Assembly: GCA_900556645.1 (NCBI GenBank) | Contig: USPJ01000002.1 | Span: 1 to 19,011, forward strand | Reading direction: 5' to 3' | Length of the DNA: 19,011 nt | Source of the DNA: an uncultured Lachnospiraceae bacterium | GTDB lineage: Bacteria; Bacillota_A; Clostridia; Lachnospirales; Lachnospiraceae | Shown: one piece after another, positions 7,193 through 14,815 of the stretch | How the letters are laid out: each line of letters starts with the position of its first letter | Numbering within the stretch: the first letter of the stretch is position 1 | The notes under the pieces: generated by a model | Database searches by the model: none | Seen by the model: the letters and a program-made list of their open reading frames with translations, nothing else | What the model was told of the DNA's origin: nothing | Translations under genes and position numbers: made by a program

Positions 7193-8467
7193 TTACGCCT
7201 CTTCTTTGTCCTCCGGCTCAGGAAGAATCATACGAATCTTCTCCACTCTTTTCTTATCCATGGATTCTACAATCAGCTTTACACCGTCTTCTGTCACTAC
7301 GCTCTCTCCCGGTTTTGGGAAATGATCCAACAACTCAATCAGATAGCCGCCGATGGAATCATAATCCTCCGACTCAAAATCCAATCCCAGTTCTTCGCAT
7401 AGGTCTTCCAGATTCTGGGAACCCAAAACCTCGTATTCCCGGTCTCCCAGCCATACAATAGGGTCCTCCTCGTCTCCGTCATACTCATCTCGAATCTCCC
7501 CTACGATTTCCTCCAGCAAATCTTCCAATGTAATTAAGCCTGCCGTTGCACCATATTCATCCAATACAATGGCCACACTGATAGATGAGCTTCTCATATC
7601 CATAAACAGCTCCGCTGTATTTTTATGCTCATAGGTATAATAGGGCTTTCTCAACACATCTTTGATATGAAAAGCCTCCTTGTCCTCACAGAGCAATAAA
7701 TCTTTCATATTGAGAATACCAATTACATTATCGGTTGTATCCTCATACACCGGAAGTCTTGTGAATTTATCCTTGCGGAAAATCTCCAGTACCTCTTCAT
7801 AGGTAGCATCCAAAGGTGCAAATGTCATATCTATTCTCGGTACCATAACTTCTTTTGCCTGTGCATCGCCAAAATCAAAGAGATTATTAATCATCTCCTT
7901 TTCTTCCGTCTCAATGACACCAGTCTCATGGGATACGTCCACAATAGTTCTGAGTTCTTCCTCTGTCATCAGATTCTGACTGGCATTGGGGTCTACCCGC
8001 AATATCCGTAAAAACACCATTGCAATCTGATTTACCAAAAAAATCACCGGCGTCAGAATCTTCATCAGCCAATAGATGACATTTGCATATGCCAGTGCCA
8101 ATTTATCCGCATGAAGGGTTGCCAGAGTCTTCGGAGAAATTTCTCCAAATACCAGTATCAACAAGGTCAGAACTCCCGTGGCAATTCCCGCTCCCTTACT
8201 GCCTAATACTTCAATGGCTAAAGTAGTGGCAATGGAGGATGCCGAAATATTTACGATATTATTTCCAATCAAAATGGCACTCAGCATCTTACCGGAATCA
8301 TCCGTTATCTTCAGCACAGTGGCTGCCCGCTTGTTGCCTTCCTCACACAGGGTTCTCATCCTTATTCTGCTTACGGTGGTAAGTGCCGTTTCCGCCGACG
8401 AAAAGAATGCCGACAGCATCAATAAGATTACCAGACTTATCAGCCGTATCGCCTCGCCTGAATCCAA
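7193..8467 (-). CDS. CNNM/CorC-HlyC family transporter (DUF21 + CBS pair + CorC domain)
   Basis: A 424-residue membrane protein of the CNNM/CorC family, whose members move or control Mg2+ and other divalent cations (often mislabelled hemolysins). Residues 1-185 are the DUF21 transmembrane domain, with FFSSAETAL (21-29), GNNIVN (68-73) and GEISPK (108-113). Residues about 200-325 are a CBS pair, with VMVPRIDM (207-214) and LDEYGATAG followed by DLLEEIVGEI (316-325). Residues about 335-415 are the acidic CorC/HlyC C-terminal domain. The start is TTG at 8465-8467, with AAGGAG nine bases upstream and no ATG in frame nearby. The gene follows the ParA-like gene by 43 bases and lies just ahead of the Mn2+ riboswitch unit, which places it in a metal-homeostasis block. 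Confidence 0.93.
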   Translation of the reverse strand: MDSGEAIRLISLVILLMLSAFFSSAETALTTVSRIRMRTLCEEGNKRAATVLKITDDSGKMLSAILIGNNIVNISASSIATTLAIEVLGSKGAGIATGVLTLLILVFGEISPKTLATLHADKLALAYANVIYWLMKILTPVIFLVNQIAMVFLRILRVDPNASQNLMTEEELRTIVDVSHETGVIETEEKEMINNLFDFGDAQAKEVMVPRIDMTFAPLDATYEEVLEIFRKDKFTRLPVYEDTTDNVIGILNMKDLLLCEDKEAFHIKDVLRKPYYTYEHKNTAELFMDMRSSSISVAIVLDEYGATAGLITLEDLLEEIVGEIRDEYDGDEEDPIVWLGDREYEVLGSQNLEDLCEELGLDFESEDYDSIGGYLIELLDHFPKPGESVVTEDGVKLIVESMDKKRVEKIRMILPEPEDKEEA

Positions 8468-8510
8468 AAAATCACTCTCCTTTGCTTATGCAATAATATA
8501 ACGTATCTCT

Positions 8511-9032
8511 TCAAAAAAAGCAATTCATTTTTAGCAGCTTCAAAGCGGCTTCTCTTCCGCTTTCCTTCCACAGATTTCTCCCGTGAGATAATCTGTCCGT
8601 CCCCGTTTCCTGTACCGGAATACTGAGGACAGCAACATTCTCCTTTTGCAAACGGTAAATTTTCTCCAATTTTCTTTTGTTGACTTTTGGGTATTGATGA
8701 GAACTGTTGAACAGATATAAGATGTTTCCGGGAATTGTATGATGGGTCAGAAAATATTCCGTCAGCAGGTTTTCTTCCCGGGGCAGATTTATCACCGCGG
8801 TCTCCCCTTTTCTCAAAAGTTCTTCTACACAGTAATCCCAATTGCTTCCACAATCAATAAAAACCATGTCCCATCTCGCCTCCAGATGTGGATTCAACCG
8901 CAACAATGCCTTTTTGTAATTGTGCAGAACACGCACTTGAATTCCAAATTCCCAGCGACAGCTTTCTGCCACTCTCTGTATATTCTGTTCTGCTGCTTTA
9001 TTGGGGAAAGGACTCCAAAATATGACCTTCAA
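8511..9032 (-). CDS. Small ParA/MinD-like protein with no Walker A motif (function unknown)
   Basis: 173 residues. The N-terminus (MKVIFWSPFPNKAAEQNIQR) has the shape of a ParA/MinD-type start, a hydrophobic strand then a loop, but the loop has no GKT/GKS, so nucleotide binding is doubtful. WDMVFIDCGSN (54-64) looks like the Walker B strand of that fold. AVINLPREENLL (79-90) and NILYLFNSS (103-111) could be later core strands. I read it as a degenerate relative of TadZ/CpaE-type proteins; no pilus genes are nearby. The start is TTG at 9030-9032 behind AAGGAGG, four bases away. An alternative frame at 8440-8853 gives a low-complexity product and was rejected. Probably cotranscribed with the CNNM gene. 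Family assignment is tentative. Confidence 0.7.
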   Translation of the reverse strand: MKVIFWSPFPNKAAEQNIQRVAESCRWEFGIQVRVLHNYKKALLRLNPHLEARWDMVFIDCGSNWDYCVEELLRKGETAVINLPREENLLTEYFLTHHTIPGNILYLFNSSHQYPKVNKRKLEKIYRLQKENVAVLSIPVQETGTDRLSHGRNLWKESGREAALKLLKMNCFF

Positions 9033-9036
9033 TACT

Positions 9037-9052
9037 CCTCCTTGCCCGGAGG
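9037..9052 (-). promoter_or_regulatory. Hairpin masking the ribosome binding site of the ParA-like gene
   Basis: On the minus-strand RNA, CCUCC (9048-9052) pairs with GGAGG (9037-9041) across a 6-base loop. The GGAGG is the core of the ribosome binding site for the TTG start at 9032. A 5-bp GC-rich stem could lower translation. Whether it is regulatory is unproven. Confidence 0.5.
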
Positions 9053-9092
9053 GATTAGTGTCTATTTGGAACAGAAAAATAAGAATGAATTC

Positions 9093-9121
9093 ATCATACC
9101 TGTTTTTATGGAAAATGTAAA
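9093..9121 (-). promoter_or_regulatory. Promoter for the ParA-like / CNNM genes
   Basis: Minus-strand TTTACA (9116-9121) and TATGAT (9093-9098) are separated by exactly 17 bases, a good sigma-A match. It gives a leader of about 55 bases that contains the ribosome-binding-site hairpin. Confidence 0.7.
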
Positions 9122-9167
9122 TATTTTGTGATAATTTTCTTTTTGTTTTCCTTTTCCTTCCACTTCA

Positions 9168-9176
9168 TGCTATAAT
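9168..9176 (+). promoter_or_regulatory. Extended -10 promoter for the LacI-type sensor gene
   Basis: TGCTATAAT is a perfect -10 with the TG extension, 30 bases upstream of the ATG. No convincing -35 lies at 16-18 bases upstream, which is common for extended -10 promoters. Confidence 0.65.
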
Positions 9177-9206
9177 AAAACAAATAATAGAAAAGGCGGT
9201 GATTCT

Positions 9207-10046
9207 ATGATATCTGAAACTTCGACACATACCATCGGGCTTATTTTGTCCATTGCAAAAAACAGCTTTACCACGGCTCTAATGAACCTTTTTGAGGAAA
9301 AGCTGTCTCAGCGTGACTACCAGCTTTTAATCGGCCTCACCAACCATTCTATTGAAAAAGAACGATTTTATTTGGAAACCTTTGGAAAAACCACTGACGG
9401 TATTTTTATTCTGTCCGATTCCAAAGACTACAAAGAACTGGCAGATGCTGTTCCAGCTTCCGTTCCTACCATATTTTTGCATCGGGCACCTTCCGACTGC
9501 CAGCAGACGGCAATTCTGGAGAACGATTACTCTGCTACCTTTCAGGCAATCCTTTCCATGATACATTCCGGTCATCCGAAGGTTGCCTTAATCTGTCGAA
9601 ATATCCAATTTTCCACCAACCGGGAGATTATCCGTGCCTATCAGACAGCCATGGATACTATGCCGGAGGGATTTCGCGGGGATTGGATTTTTGAATGTAT
9701 CGATACCGAAGGGGACTATCTGGAAAATCTAATCGAAAAAGTGGTACAGAAAGGATGTACTGGATTCTTAGCCTCCTCCGTTGAGGTTACGGAGTGCTTG
9801 GCACCGTATTTGTACAATTACAATCATTCTCACGATACTTCACTTTTGCTAACCGGTTTTTCTACCGAAGGATTTAATTCTTTTCTGGCATCCTCTCTGG
9901 ATACCGTTACCAGACCAGTAAAGCGTATCGTGGATTTAGCCATCCAACAGATGTTTTATCAGTTAAGCCAGCCGAATCCGATTCACAACTCTTTTCATGT
10001 AAAAGGTGTCTTTCAGACTCGGGATAATAATTCTTTTCAAGGTTAA
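9207..10046 (+). CDS. LacI-type periplasmic-binding-like sensor domain protein without a DNA-binding domain
   Basis: This 279-residue protein matches only the ligand-binding core of LacI/GalR regulators. It opens with THTIGLILS, which in a normal LacI protein follows about 60 residues of helix-turn-helix and hinge. Other family marks are DGIFILSDS (64-72), VPTIFLHR (86-93), then an ATFQAILSMIHSGHPKVALI stretch with the usual GH and hydrophobic strand, and a final domain-closing segment near VTRPVKRIVDLAIQQM. The ATG at 9207 has a near-perfect AAGGCGGTGAT ribosome binding site. Upstream in frame there is only a promoter and T-rich DNA, so no lost helix-turn-helix is present. There is no signal peptide. 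It may act as a sugar-binding partner or decoy, or be a remnant; none is shown. It is divergent from the ParA-like gene and convergent with aspS. Confidence 0.85.
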   Translation: MISETSTHTIGLILSIAKNSFTTALMNLFEEKLSQRDYQLLIGLTNHSIEKERFYLETFGKTTDGIFILSDSKDYKELADAVPASVPTIFLHRAPSDCQQTAILENDYSATFQAILSMIHSGHPKVALICRNIQFSTNREIIRAYQTAMDTMPEGFRGDWIFECIDTEGDYLENLIEKVVQKGCTGFLASSVEVTECLAPYLYNYNHSHDTSLLLTGFSTEGFNSFLASSLDTVTRPVKRIVDLAIQQMFYQLSQPNPIHNSFHVKGVFQTRDNNSFQG

Positions 10047-10080
10047 GGTAAAATCTGCAAATACATATAAAACAATACAA

Positions 10081-10115
10081 GGGACTGCGACAAAAAAACT
10101 TTCTGTCACAGTCCC
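10081..10115. terminator. Bidirectional terminator between the LacI-type gene and aspS
   Basis: GGGACTGCGACA (10081-10092) pairs with TGTCACAGTCCC (10104-10115), 11 pairs with one C-A mismatch and an 11-base loop. T-rich sequence follows on both strands, though short on each side. It serves two convergent genes. Confidence 0.8.
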
Positions 10116-10137
10116 TTTGATTATATTCGTTTTTCTT

Positions 10138-11928
10138 TTATTCCTCTTCCTCTGTGATTTCAATTCCCAGTTCTTCCAACTGTTTTACATCCACCACATC
10201 CGGTGCATTGGACATCAGACAGGACGCGTCTTTTACCTTCGGGAAGGCAATGACATCACGGATGGAATCACACTGCATCATCAGCATTACCATACGATCC
10301 AGTCCATAGGCAAGTCCTGCATGAGGCGGTACTCCGTATTTGAATGCATCCAGTAGGAATCCAAACTGCTCATGTGCCTGCTCGTTGGTGAAGCCCAGCA
10401 CCTCTAACATTTTTTCCTGAATATCATTCTGATGGATACGGACAGAACCTCCGCCCAGCTCAGTTCCGTTCAATACAATATCATAGGCTTTGGCACGAAC
10501 TGCACCCGGGTCAGAATCAATCTTATCCCAATCCTCCTCCATCGGCATGGTAAACGGATGGTGCATTGCCATAAAGCGGTTTTCTTCCTCAGACCACTCC
10601 AACAATGGGAATTCCGTTACCCACAGGAAGTTATACTGATTCTTATCCAACAATTCCATCTGACGTGCCAGCTCCAAACGAAGTGCTCCCAGCACATCCC
10701 ATACTACTTTATTTTTATCTGCGGCAAAGAGCAGTAAATCTCCCGGTTCGCCCTGCATCTTTTCTGCCAATGCCTGTAATTCTTCTTCCGTCATGAATTT
10801 TGCAAAGGAAGATTTGTAGGTTCCATCTTCGTTGATTGCCATATATGCCAATCCCTTTGCTCCATAACCCTTTGCAAATTCCACCAGCTTATCTATTTTC
10901 TTTCTCGGCATGCTGCCCTGACCCTTGGCATTGATACCACGAACAGAACCGCCGTTTTCCAAAGCTCCGGTAAAGACCCCAAAGCCACAGCCTGCCACAA
11001 CATCTGACACATTCACAAGCTCCATTCCAAAACGGGTATCCGGCTTATCAGAACCGAAACGGTCCATTGCCTCCTGCCATGTCATTCTCGGAATCGGCAG
11101 TGGCACCTCCACGCCGACGGCCTCCTTGAACACATAGGCCAGTAGACGCTCATTTACATCAATGACATCATCCACATCTACGAAGGACAGCTCCATATCC
11201 GCCTGTGTAAACTCCGGCTGTCTGTCTGCTCTTAAATCCTCATCCCGGAAACATCTGGCAATCTGGAAATAACGGTCATAGCCGGAACACATCAGCAACT
11301 GTTTATAAAGCTGCGGAGACTGTGGAAGTGCATAGAAGCATCCGTGATGCACACGGCTTGGCACCAGATAATCTCTGGCTCCCTCCGGTGTGGATTTCAT
11401 CAAAATCGGTGTCTCTATCTCCAAAAATCCTTCTTTTTCCATAAAATTGCGAAGCAGCATGGATACCTTACTCTTCATCATCAAATTTCGCTGTAAGTCC
11501 GGTCTTCTCAAATCCAGATAACGGTATTTCAACCGCATCTCTTCCTTGGTTTGGCAATTCTCTTCGATTGGGAAAGGCGGTGTCTCTGCCTCGGATAACA
11601 CCCGGATATCCTCTGCTATAATTTCGATATCTCCCGTCTTTAAACTCTCGTTTACTGCCGCACTTCTCTTCTGCACCTTACCGGTTACTGCAATTACAAA
11701 CTCACTTCTTAGGCTTCCCGCCTTTTCAAAGCCTTCGCTTCCCACCTGCGGCTCGTCAAAGACAATCTGCAAAATCCCGCTTCTGTCTCTTAAATCCACA
11801 AAAATCAAACTTCCCAGATTTCTTCTTTTCTGTACCCAGCCCATAACGGTAACAGTTTCGCCAATATTCTGACCTGACACCTCCGTACATCTGTGGGTTC
11901 TATGCAGTCCTTTCATAGATTCTGCCAT
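10138..11928 (-). CDS. aspS: Aspartyl-tRNA synthetase, bacterial type
   Basis: Charges tRNA(Asp) with aspartate in the cytoplasm. The 596 residues fit the bacterial form: an N-terminal OB-fold anticodon-binding domain (1-110), a class II core, a GAD insertion (about 285-420) and motif 3 GLAYGLDR (538-545). Motif 2 is RYFQIARCFRDEDLRADRQP (219-238), with the QPEFTQAD stretch next. L38 in RRNLGS sits where discriminating enzymes have leucine and non-discriminating ones histidine, so a tRNA(Asp)-only enzyme is likely. I chose the ATG at 11926-11928, nine bases after AGGAGG. The in-frame TTG at 11934 is only three bases from it and was rejected. It lies 24 bases downstream of hisS and is probably cotranscribed. 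The C-terminus is acidic (ITEEEE). Confidence 0.97.
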   Translation of the reverse strand: MAESMKGLHRTHRCTEVSGQNIGETVTVMGWVQKRRNLGSLIFVDLRDRSGILQIVFDEPQVGSEGFEKAGSLRSEFVIAVTGKVQKRSAAVNESLKTGDIEIIAEDIRVLSEAETPPFPIEENCQTKEEMRLKYRYLDLRRPDLQRNLMMKSKVSMLLRNFMEKEGFLEIETPILMKSTPEGARDYLVPSRVHHGCFYALPQSPQLYKQLLMCSGYDRYFQIARCFRDEDLRADRQPEFTQADMELSFVDVDDVIDVNERLLAYVFKEAVGVEVPLPIPRMTWQEAMDRFGSDKPDTRFGMELVNVSDVVAGCGFGVFTGALENGGSVRGINAKGQGSMPRKKIDKLVEFAKGYGAKGLAYMAINEDGTYKSSFAKFMTEEELQALAEKMQGEPGDLLLFAADKNKVVWDVLGALRLELARQMELLDKNQYNFLWVTEFPLLEWSEEENRFMAMHHPFTMPMEEDWDKIDSDPGAVRAKAYDIVLNGTELGGGSVRIHQNDIQEKMLEVLGFTNEQAHEQFGFLLDAFKYGVPPHAGLAYGLDRMVMLMMQCDSIRDVIAFPKVKDASCLMSNAPDVVDVKQLEELGIEITEEEE

Positions 11929-11952
11929 TTTCAAATTCCTCCTGACTTTCCC

Positions 11953-13203
11953 TTAGCGGTTAAAAAACTCTACAATCTCTTCGTAGCCTTCATTCTTTAA
12001 CTGCTCCTTCTGAAATTTTTTATTTTTATTCATACGGCTTACCAGCACCTGCTGTCCCGCCTTTCTCTCCTCTTGTGCCTGCTTCATTACCTCGCAGAGC
12101 TTCTCTTGGGAATATCCCTTTTCTATCAGATATGCCTTCTTTTTCGGCTGTGTCGGTATCTGGAATCCGTTCTCTAACAATAACAGAACGATTCGCTCAA
12201 ATCCAATGGAAAATCCGCACGCCGGAACATCATTTCCCGTAAACTTACCTACCATTTTATCGTAACGTCCGCCACCGCCGCAGCTTCCGCCGAATTCCGG
12301 TATGGCAATCTCAAAAATAGTTCCTGTATAATAGGACATTCCTCTTACCAGAGTCGGGTCAAATACCATCTCAAAATCTGCTTCTTTTACTGCCTCTACG
12401 CTGGAAATAATCTCTGTCAGGCTCTGGGAAACCTCTTCCTCCAACACATCCTTTAGGGTTTCTGCCAGATACGCCAGTCCGTTTTCTGCTGTTTCCATTC
12501 CCTTGAACAAGCCCAGATATTTTTCCACAGACTCCTTGGCATACCCTTCTTTTTCCAATTCCTCTGCCACACCGTCCAGACCGATTTTATCCATTTTGTC
12601 CAAAATGATAAATACAGTATCATAATCTTCTTCGGCAAATCCGCTGTAGGCTGCCATTGCCTTTAAGATTCTTCGCTCATTGATACGAATCTGGAAATTC
12701 TTAAATCCCAGTTTTCCCAATGTGGTTGTGGTTGCCAGAATCAGCTCAATCTCTGCCAGATTGCTTGGCTCTCCTAAAATATCAATGTCACACTGCATGA
12801 ACTGACGGTAACGTCCTCTCTGTGGACGGTCTGCCCGCCATACATTTCCCATCTGCAATGCCTTAAAAGGTGCCGGAAGCTGATTTGCATTGTTGGAATA
12901 GTAACGTACCAAAGGTACGGTCAAATCATAGCGTAACCCCATATCCACCACATCAGAATCAGTCTTTGCCGTCTCCAGATTCAGCTTTTCTCCTCGTTTC
13001 AATACCTTAAAAATTAATTTTTCATTCTCGCCGCCCTGCTTATTGCTCAGATTTCCGATATCCTCCATACATGGTGTCTCTATGGAAGTAAATCCAAATG
13101 TCTTATAGGTATCCTTGATTAAAGCGATGCAGTAATCACGGATTGCCATCTCCTTTGGTAATATATCTTTCATGCCGTTTACCGGCTTTTTGCTCAGTGC
13201 CAT
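11953..13203 (-). CDS. hisS: Histidyl-tRNA synthetase
   Basis: Class II synthetase that charges tRNA(His). At 416 residues it has GMKDILP near the N-terminus (10-16), the motif 2 block RADRPQRGRYRQFMQCDIDI (123-142), the HisA motif LVRGMSYYTG (285-294) with GGSCGGGGRYD (305-315), and motif 3 SIGFERIV (332-339). The C-terminal part after residue 353 is only 63 residues and ends at EEIVEFFNR, shorter than the usual anticodon-binding domain of about 90 residues. The last strand and helix seem absent. There is no frameshift; the stop is clean and the aspS ribosome binding site follows. GGAGG seven bases before the ATG supports the start. It has its own promoter with a leader of about 30 bases, so no T-box. 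Confidence 0.96.
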   Translation of the reverse strand: MALSKKPVNGMKDILPKEMAIRDYCIALIKDTYKTFGFTSIETPCMEDIGNLSNKQGGENEKLIFKVLKRGEKLNLETAKTDSDVVDMGLRYDLTVPLVRYYSNNANQLPAPFKALQMGNVWRADRPQRGRYRQFMQCDIDILGEPSNLAEIELILATTTTLGKLGFKNFQIRINERRILKAMAAYSGFAEEDYDTVFIILDKMDKIGLDGVAEELEKEGYAKESVEKYLGLFKGMETAENGLAYLAETLKDVLEEEVSQSLTEIISSVEAVKEADFEMVFDPTLVRGMSYYTGTIFEIAIPEFGGSCGGGGRYDKMVGKFTGNDVPACGFSIGFERIVLLLLENGFQIPTQPKKKAYLIEKGYSQEKLCEVMKQAQEERKAGQQVLVSRMNKNKKFQKEQLKNEGYEEIVEFFNR

Positions 13204-13238
13204 TTAACTTCCTCCATTTATCTTAAATTCCAGTGTTT

Positions 13239-13267
13239 ATTATACTTTTCGGCTGTTAAATCGTCAA
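13239..13267 (-). promoter_or_regulatory. Sigma-A promoter for hisS-aspS
   Basis: Minus-strand TTGACG (13262-13267) and TATAAT (13239-13244) are separated by 17 bases, a near-consensus promoter. It lies wholly in the 73-base gap between hemZ and hisS. No terminator was seen after hemZ, so some readthrough from hemZ is also likely. Confidence 0.85.
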
Positions 13268-13276
13268 GGATTGTAG

Positions 13277-14815
13277 CTAATCATTTTCTTTAACAAAAAA
13301 TAATCTTTTTTTCCTGTCAATCATTTCATCGATTCTGTCTATATATGTCGCTACATCTTTGACATTCTCGCATCTGTCTATTCTGTGGGTTCCATCCGGG
13401 TTCGGCTCATTCCATACACGCTTTGTCGAAGCTCCCGCTCCACACGCTACGATAGTCTGTTTCTCCTCCATGATGAGGATATTGTATACACCTGCTTTTC
13501 CCGGCAAAGCATAACCTACATTTTCCATATTTCCTGCCATGCCTTTCTGCCGGTACAGATAATATGGTTCCAGCCCCATCTCCTCACAGTATCTGGCACA
13601 AAGATCCATATGCTCCTGTGTATTTATCATCTGCATATCCTGATAACGATCCTTAAAGATAGTAAGTCTTGCCGCACGTTTCACAGCAAGCGAATGAACA
13701 GTGACATTATCCGGTGCAAGTTCTTTTATGATCTCCATAGTTTTTCTCACATCGTCTATTGTCTCCTCCGGCAGTCCCATGATAAGATCCATATTTATAT
13801 TGTCAAAGCCTGTTTCTCTTGCAAGCTTAAAGCTGTTTATCGTATCCTCTACTGTATGGTGTCTTCCGATTATATCAAGTGTCTTCTGCTTCATCGTCTG
13901 CGGATTTACAGAAATACGGCTTATCCCGTTTGCTTTAAGTGTCTCAAGCTTCTCACGCGTTATAGAATCCGGTCTTCCGGCTTCCACTGTAAACTCCAGA
14001 CAATTTGATAGATCAAAAGAGCCTTTTATCTTTTTGATCAGACGATCCAGCTGGTATGGCAGAAGTGTAGTAGGTGTGCCTCCTCCTATATACACGGAAT
14101 TTAATGTTTTATCCTTAAATGTATCCGCAACATAGGAAAGCTCTTTTTCAAGGGCATCCAGATATTCATCTACACGATTCTTCCATACCCCGAGCGGATA
14201 TGATGTAAATGAACAATATGCACAGGTACTCGGACAGAATGGTATTCCTACATAAAGGCTGTATCCTTTTTCGTAATCGAGTCTGTCAAGCAGTGCTTTT
14301 TCCCTTTTAGCTATTCCCATCGACAAGTTGATCTTCTCATCACTTGCGAGATAGTTTTCCTTAAGGTAATCATATGTCTGCTCATCATTCATGCCATCCT
14401 CAAGGCATTTCATTGCGATTTTTGTCGGACGGATACCTGACAGAGTTCCCCACGGAAGACTGCGTCCGATACCTTTTTCTATCATCTTGTAGAGTACGAT
14501 CTTTAGCTGGTTCTTGGTTTCCTTGCGGTCAGCAGGATCAACATTTATCCAGGTCTCATGGAATACGCTCTGATACTCCCACTTGATCGTGATCTGATCT
14601 CCCACATAATCGATCCTGAACACCTGGTCGGCATCAGCAAATTCTTTTTTACCGTCACCTGTCATCTCATGATGTGTACATGCAAGATTTCTGCCCGAAA
14701 CCTCTTCCGGCGGACAGCTGTAATACATCTGCACATCTTCCTGAGGAAAAAATTCTTTTAAAAGTGAGTGTACATCATATTCAAAATCCGGTTTGTTAAA
14801 AATTACTACTATCAT
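13277..14815 (-). CDS. hemZ: HemZ-type radical SAM protein (putative coproporphyrinogen dehydrogenase)
   Basis: A 512-residue radical SAM protein of the HemN/HemZ group. The 4Fe-4S motif is C194, C198 and C201 in FCPSTCAYCSF, followed by an IGGGTPTTLL-type SAM-binding stretch near residue 245. The 180-residue N-terminal extension with LPWGTLSGIRPTKI (120-133) is the mark of HemZ, distinct from HemN and HemW. The family is annotated as oxygen-independent coproporphyrinogen III dehydrogenase, but many clostridia that carry it lack a full haem pathway, so the real substrate is open. The ATG overlaps the hydrolase gene's TGA by four bases (ATGA) and has only a distant GAGAGG, which suggests translational coupling. 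Codon use resembles relA rather than hisS. Confidence 0.93.
   Translation of the reverse strand: MIVVIFNKPDFEYDVHSLLKEFFPQEDVQMYYSCPPEEVSGRNLACTHHEMTGDGKKEFADADQVFRIDYVGDQITIKWEYQSVFHETWINVDPADRKETKNQLKIVLYKMIEKGIGRSLPWGTLSGIRPTKIAMKCLEDGMNDEQTYDYLKENYLASDEKINLSMGIAKREKALLDRLDYEKGYSLYVGIPFCPSTCAYCSFTSYPLGVWKNRVDEYLDALEKELSYVADTFKDKTLNSVYIGGGTPTTLLPYQLDRLIKKIKGSFDLSNCLEFTVEAGRPDSITREKLETLKANGISRISVNPQTMKQKTLDIIGRHHTVEDTINSFKLARETGFDNINMDLIMGLPEETIDDVRKTMEIIKELAPDNVTVHSLAVKRAARLTIFKDRYQDMQMINTQEHMDLCARYCEEMGLEPYYLYRQKGMAGNMENVGYALPGKAGVYNILIMEEKQTIVACGAGASTKRVWNEPNPDGTHRIDRCENVKDVATYIDRIDEMIDRKKRLFFVKEND

Noticed and set aside
8440..8853. Alternative minus-strand frame of 137 residues across the ParA-like gene
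   Set aside because: Low-complexity product, no ribosome binding site, overlaps both the ParA-like gene and the CNNM start.
9100..9206. Frameshifted or degraded helix-turn-helix upstream of the LacI-type gene
   Set aside because: The region is promoter and T-rich sequence; the in-frame translation (F/S/P/N/K-rich) has no LacI headpiece pattern and stops at 9132-9134.
11929..11934. TTG start for aspS at 11934
   Set aside because: Only three bases after GGAGG; the ATG at 11928 is at the normal distance.
13204..13276. T-box or other leader RNA before hisS
   Set aside because: The promoter sits within the 73-base gap, so the leader is about 30 bases; no T-box stem or terminator is present.
13385..14008. 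207-residue plus-strand open frame
   Set aside because: Antisense to hemZ, Cys/His-rich noise typical of reversed coding sequence; no family features.
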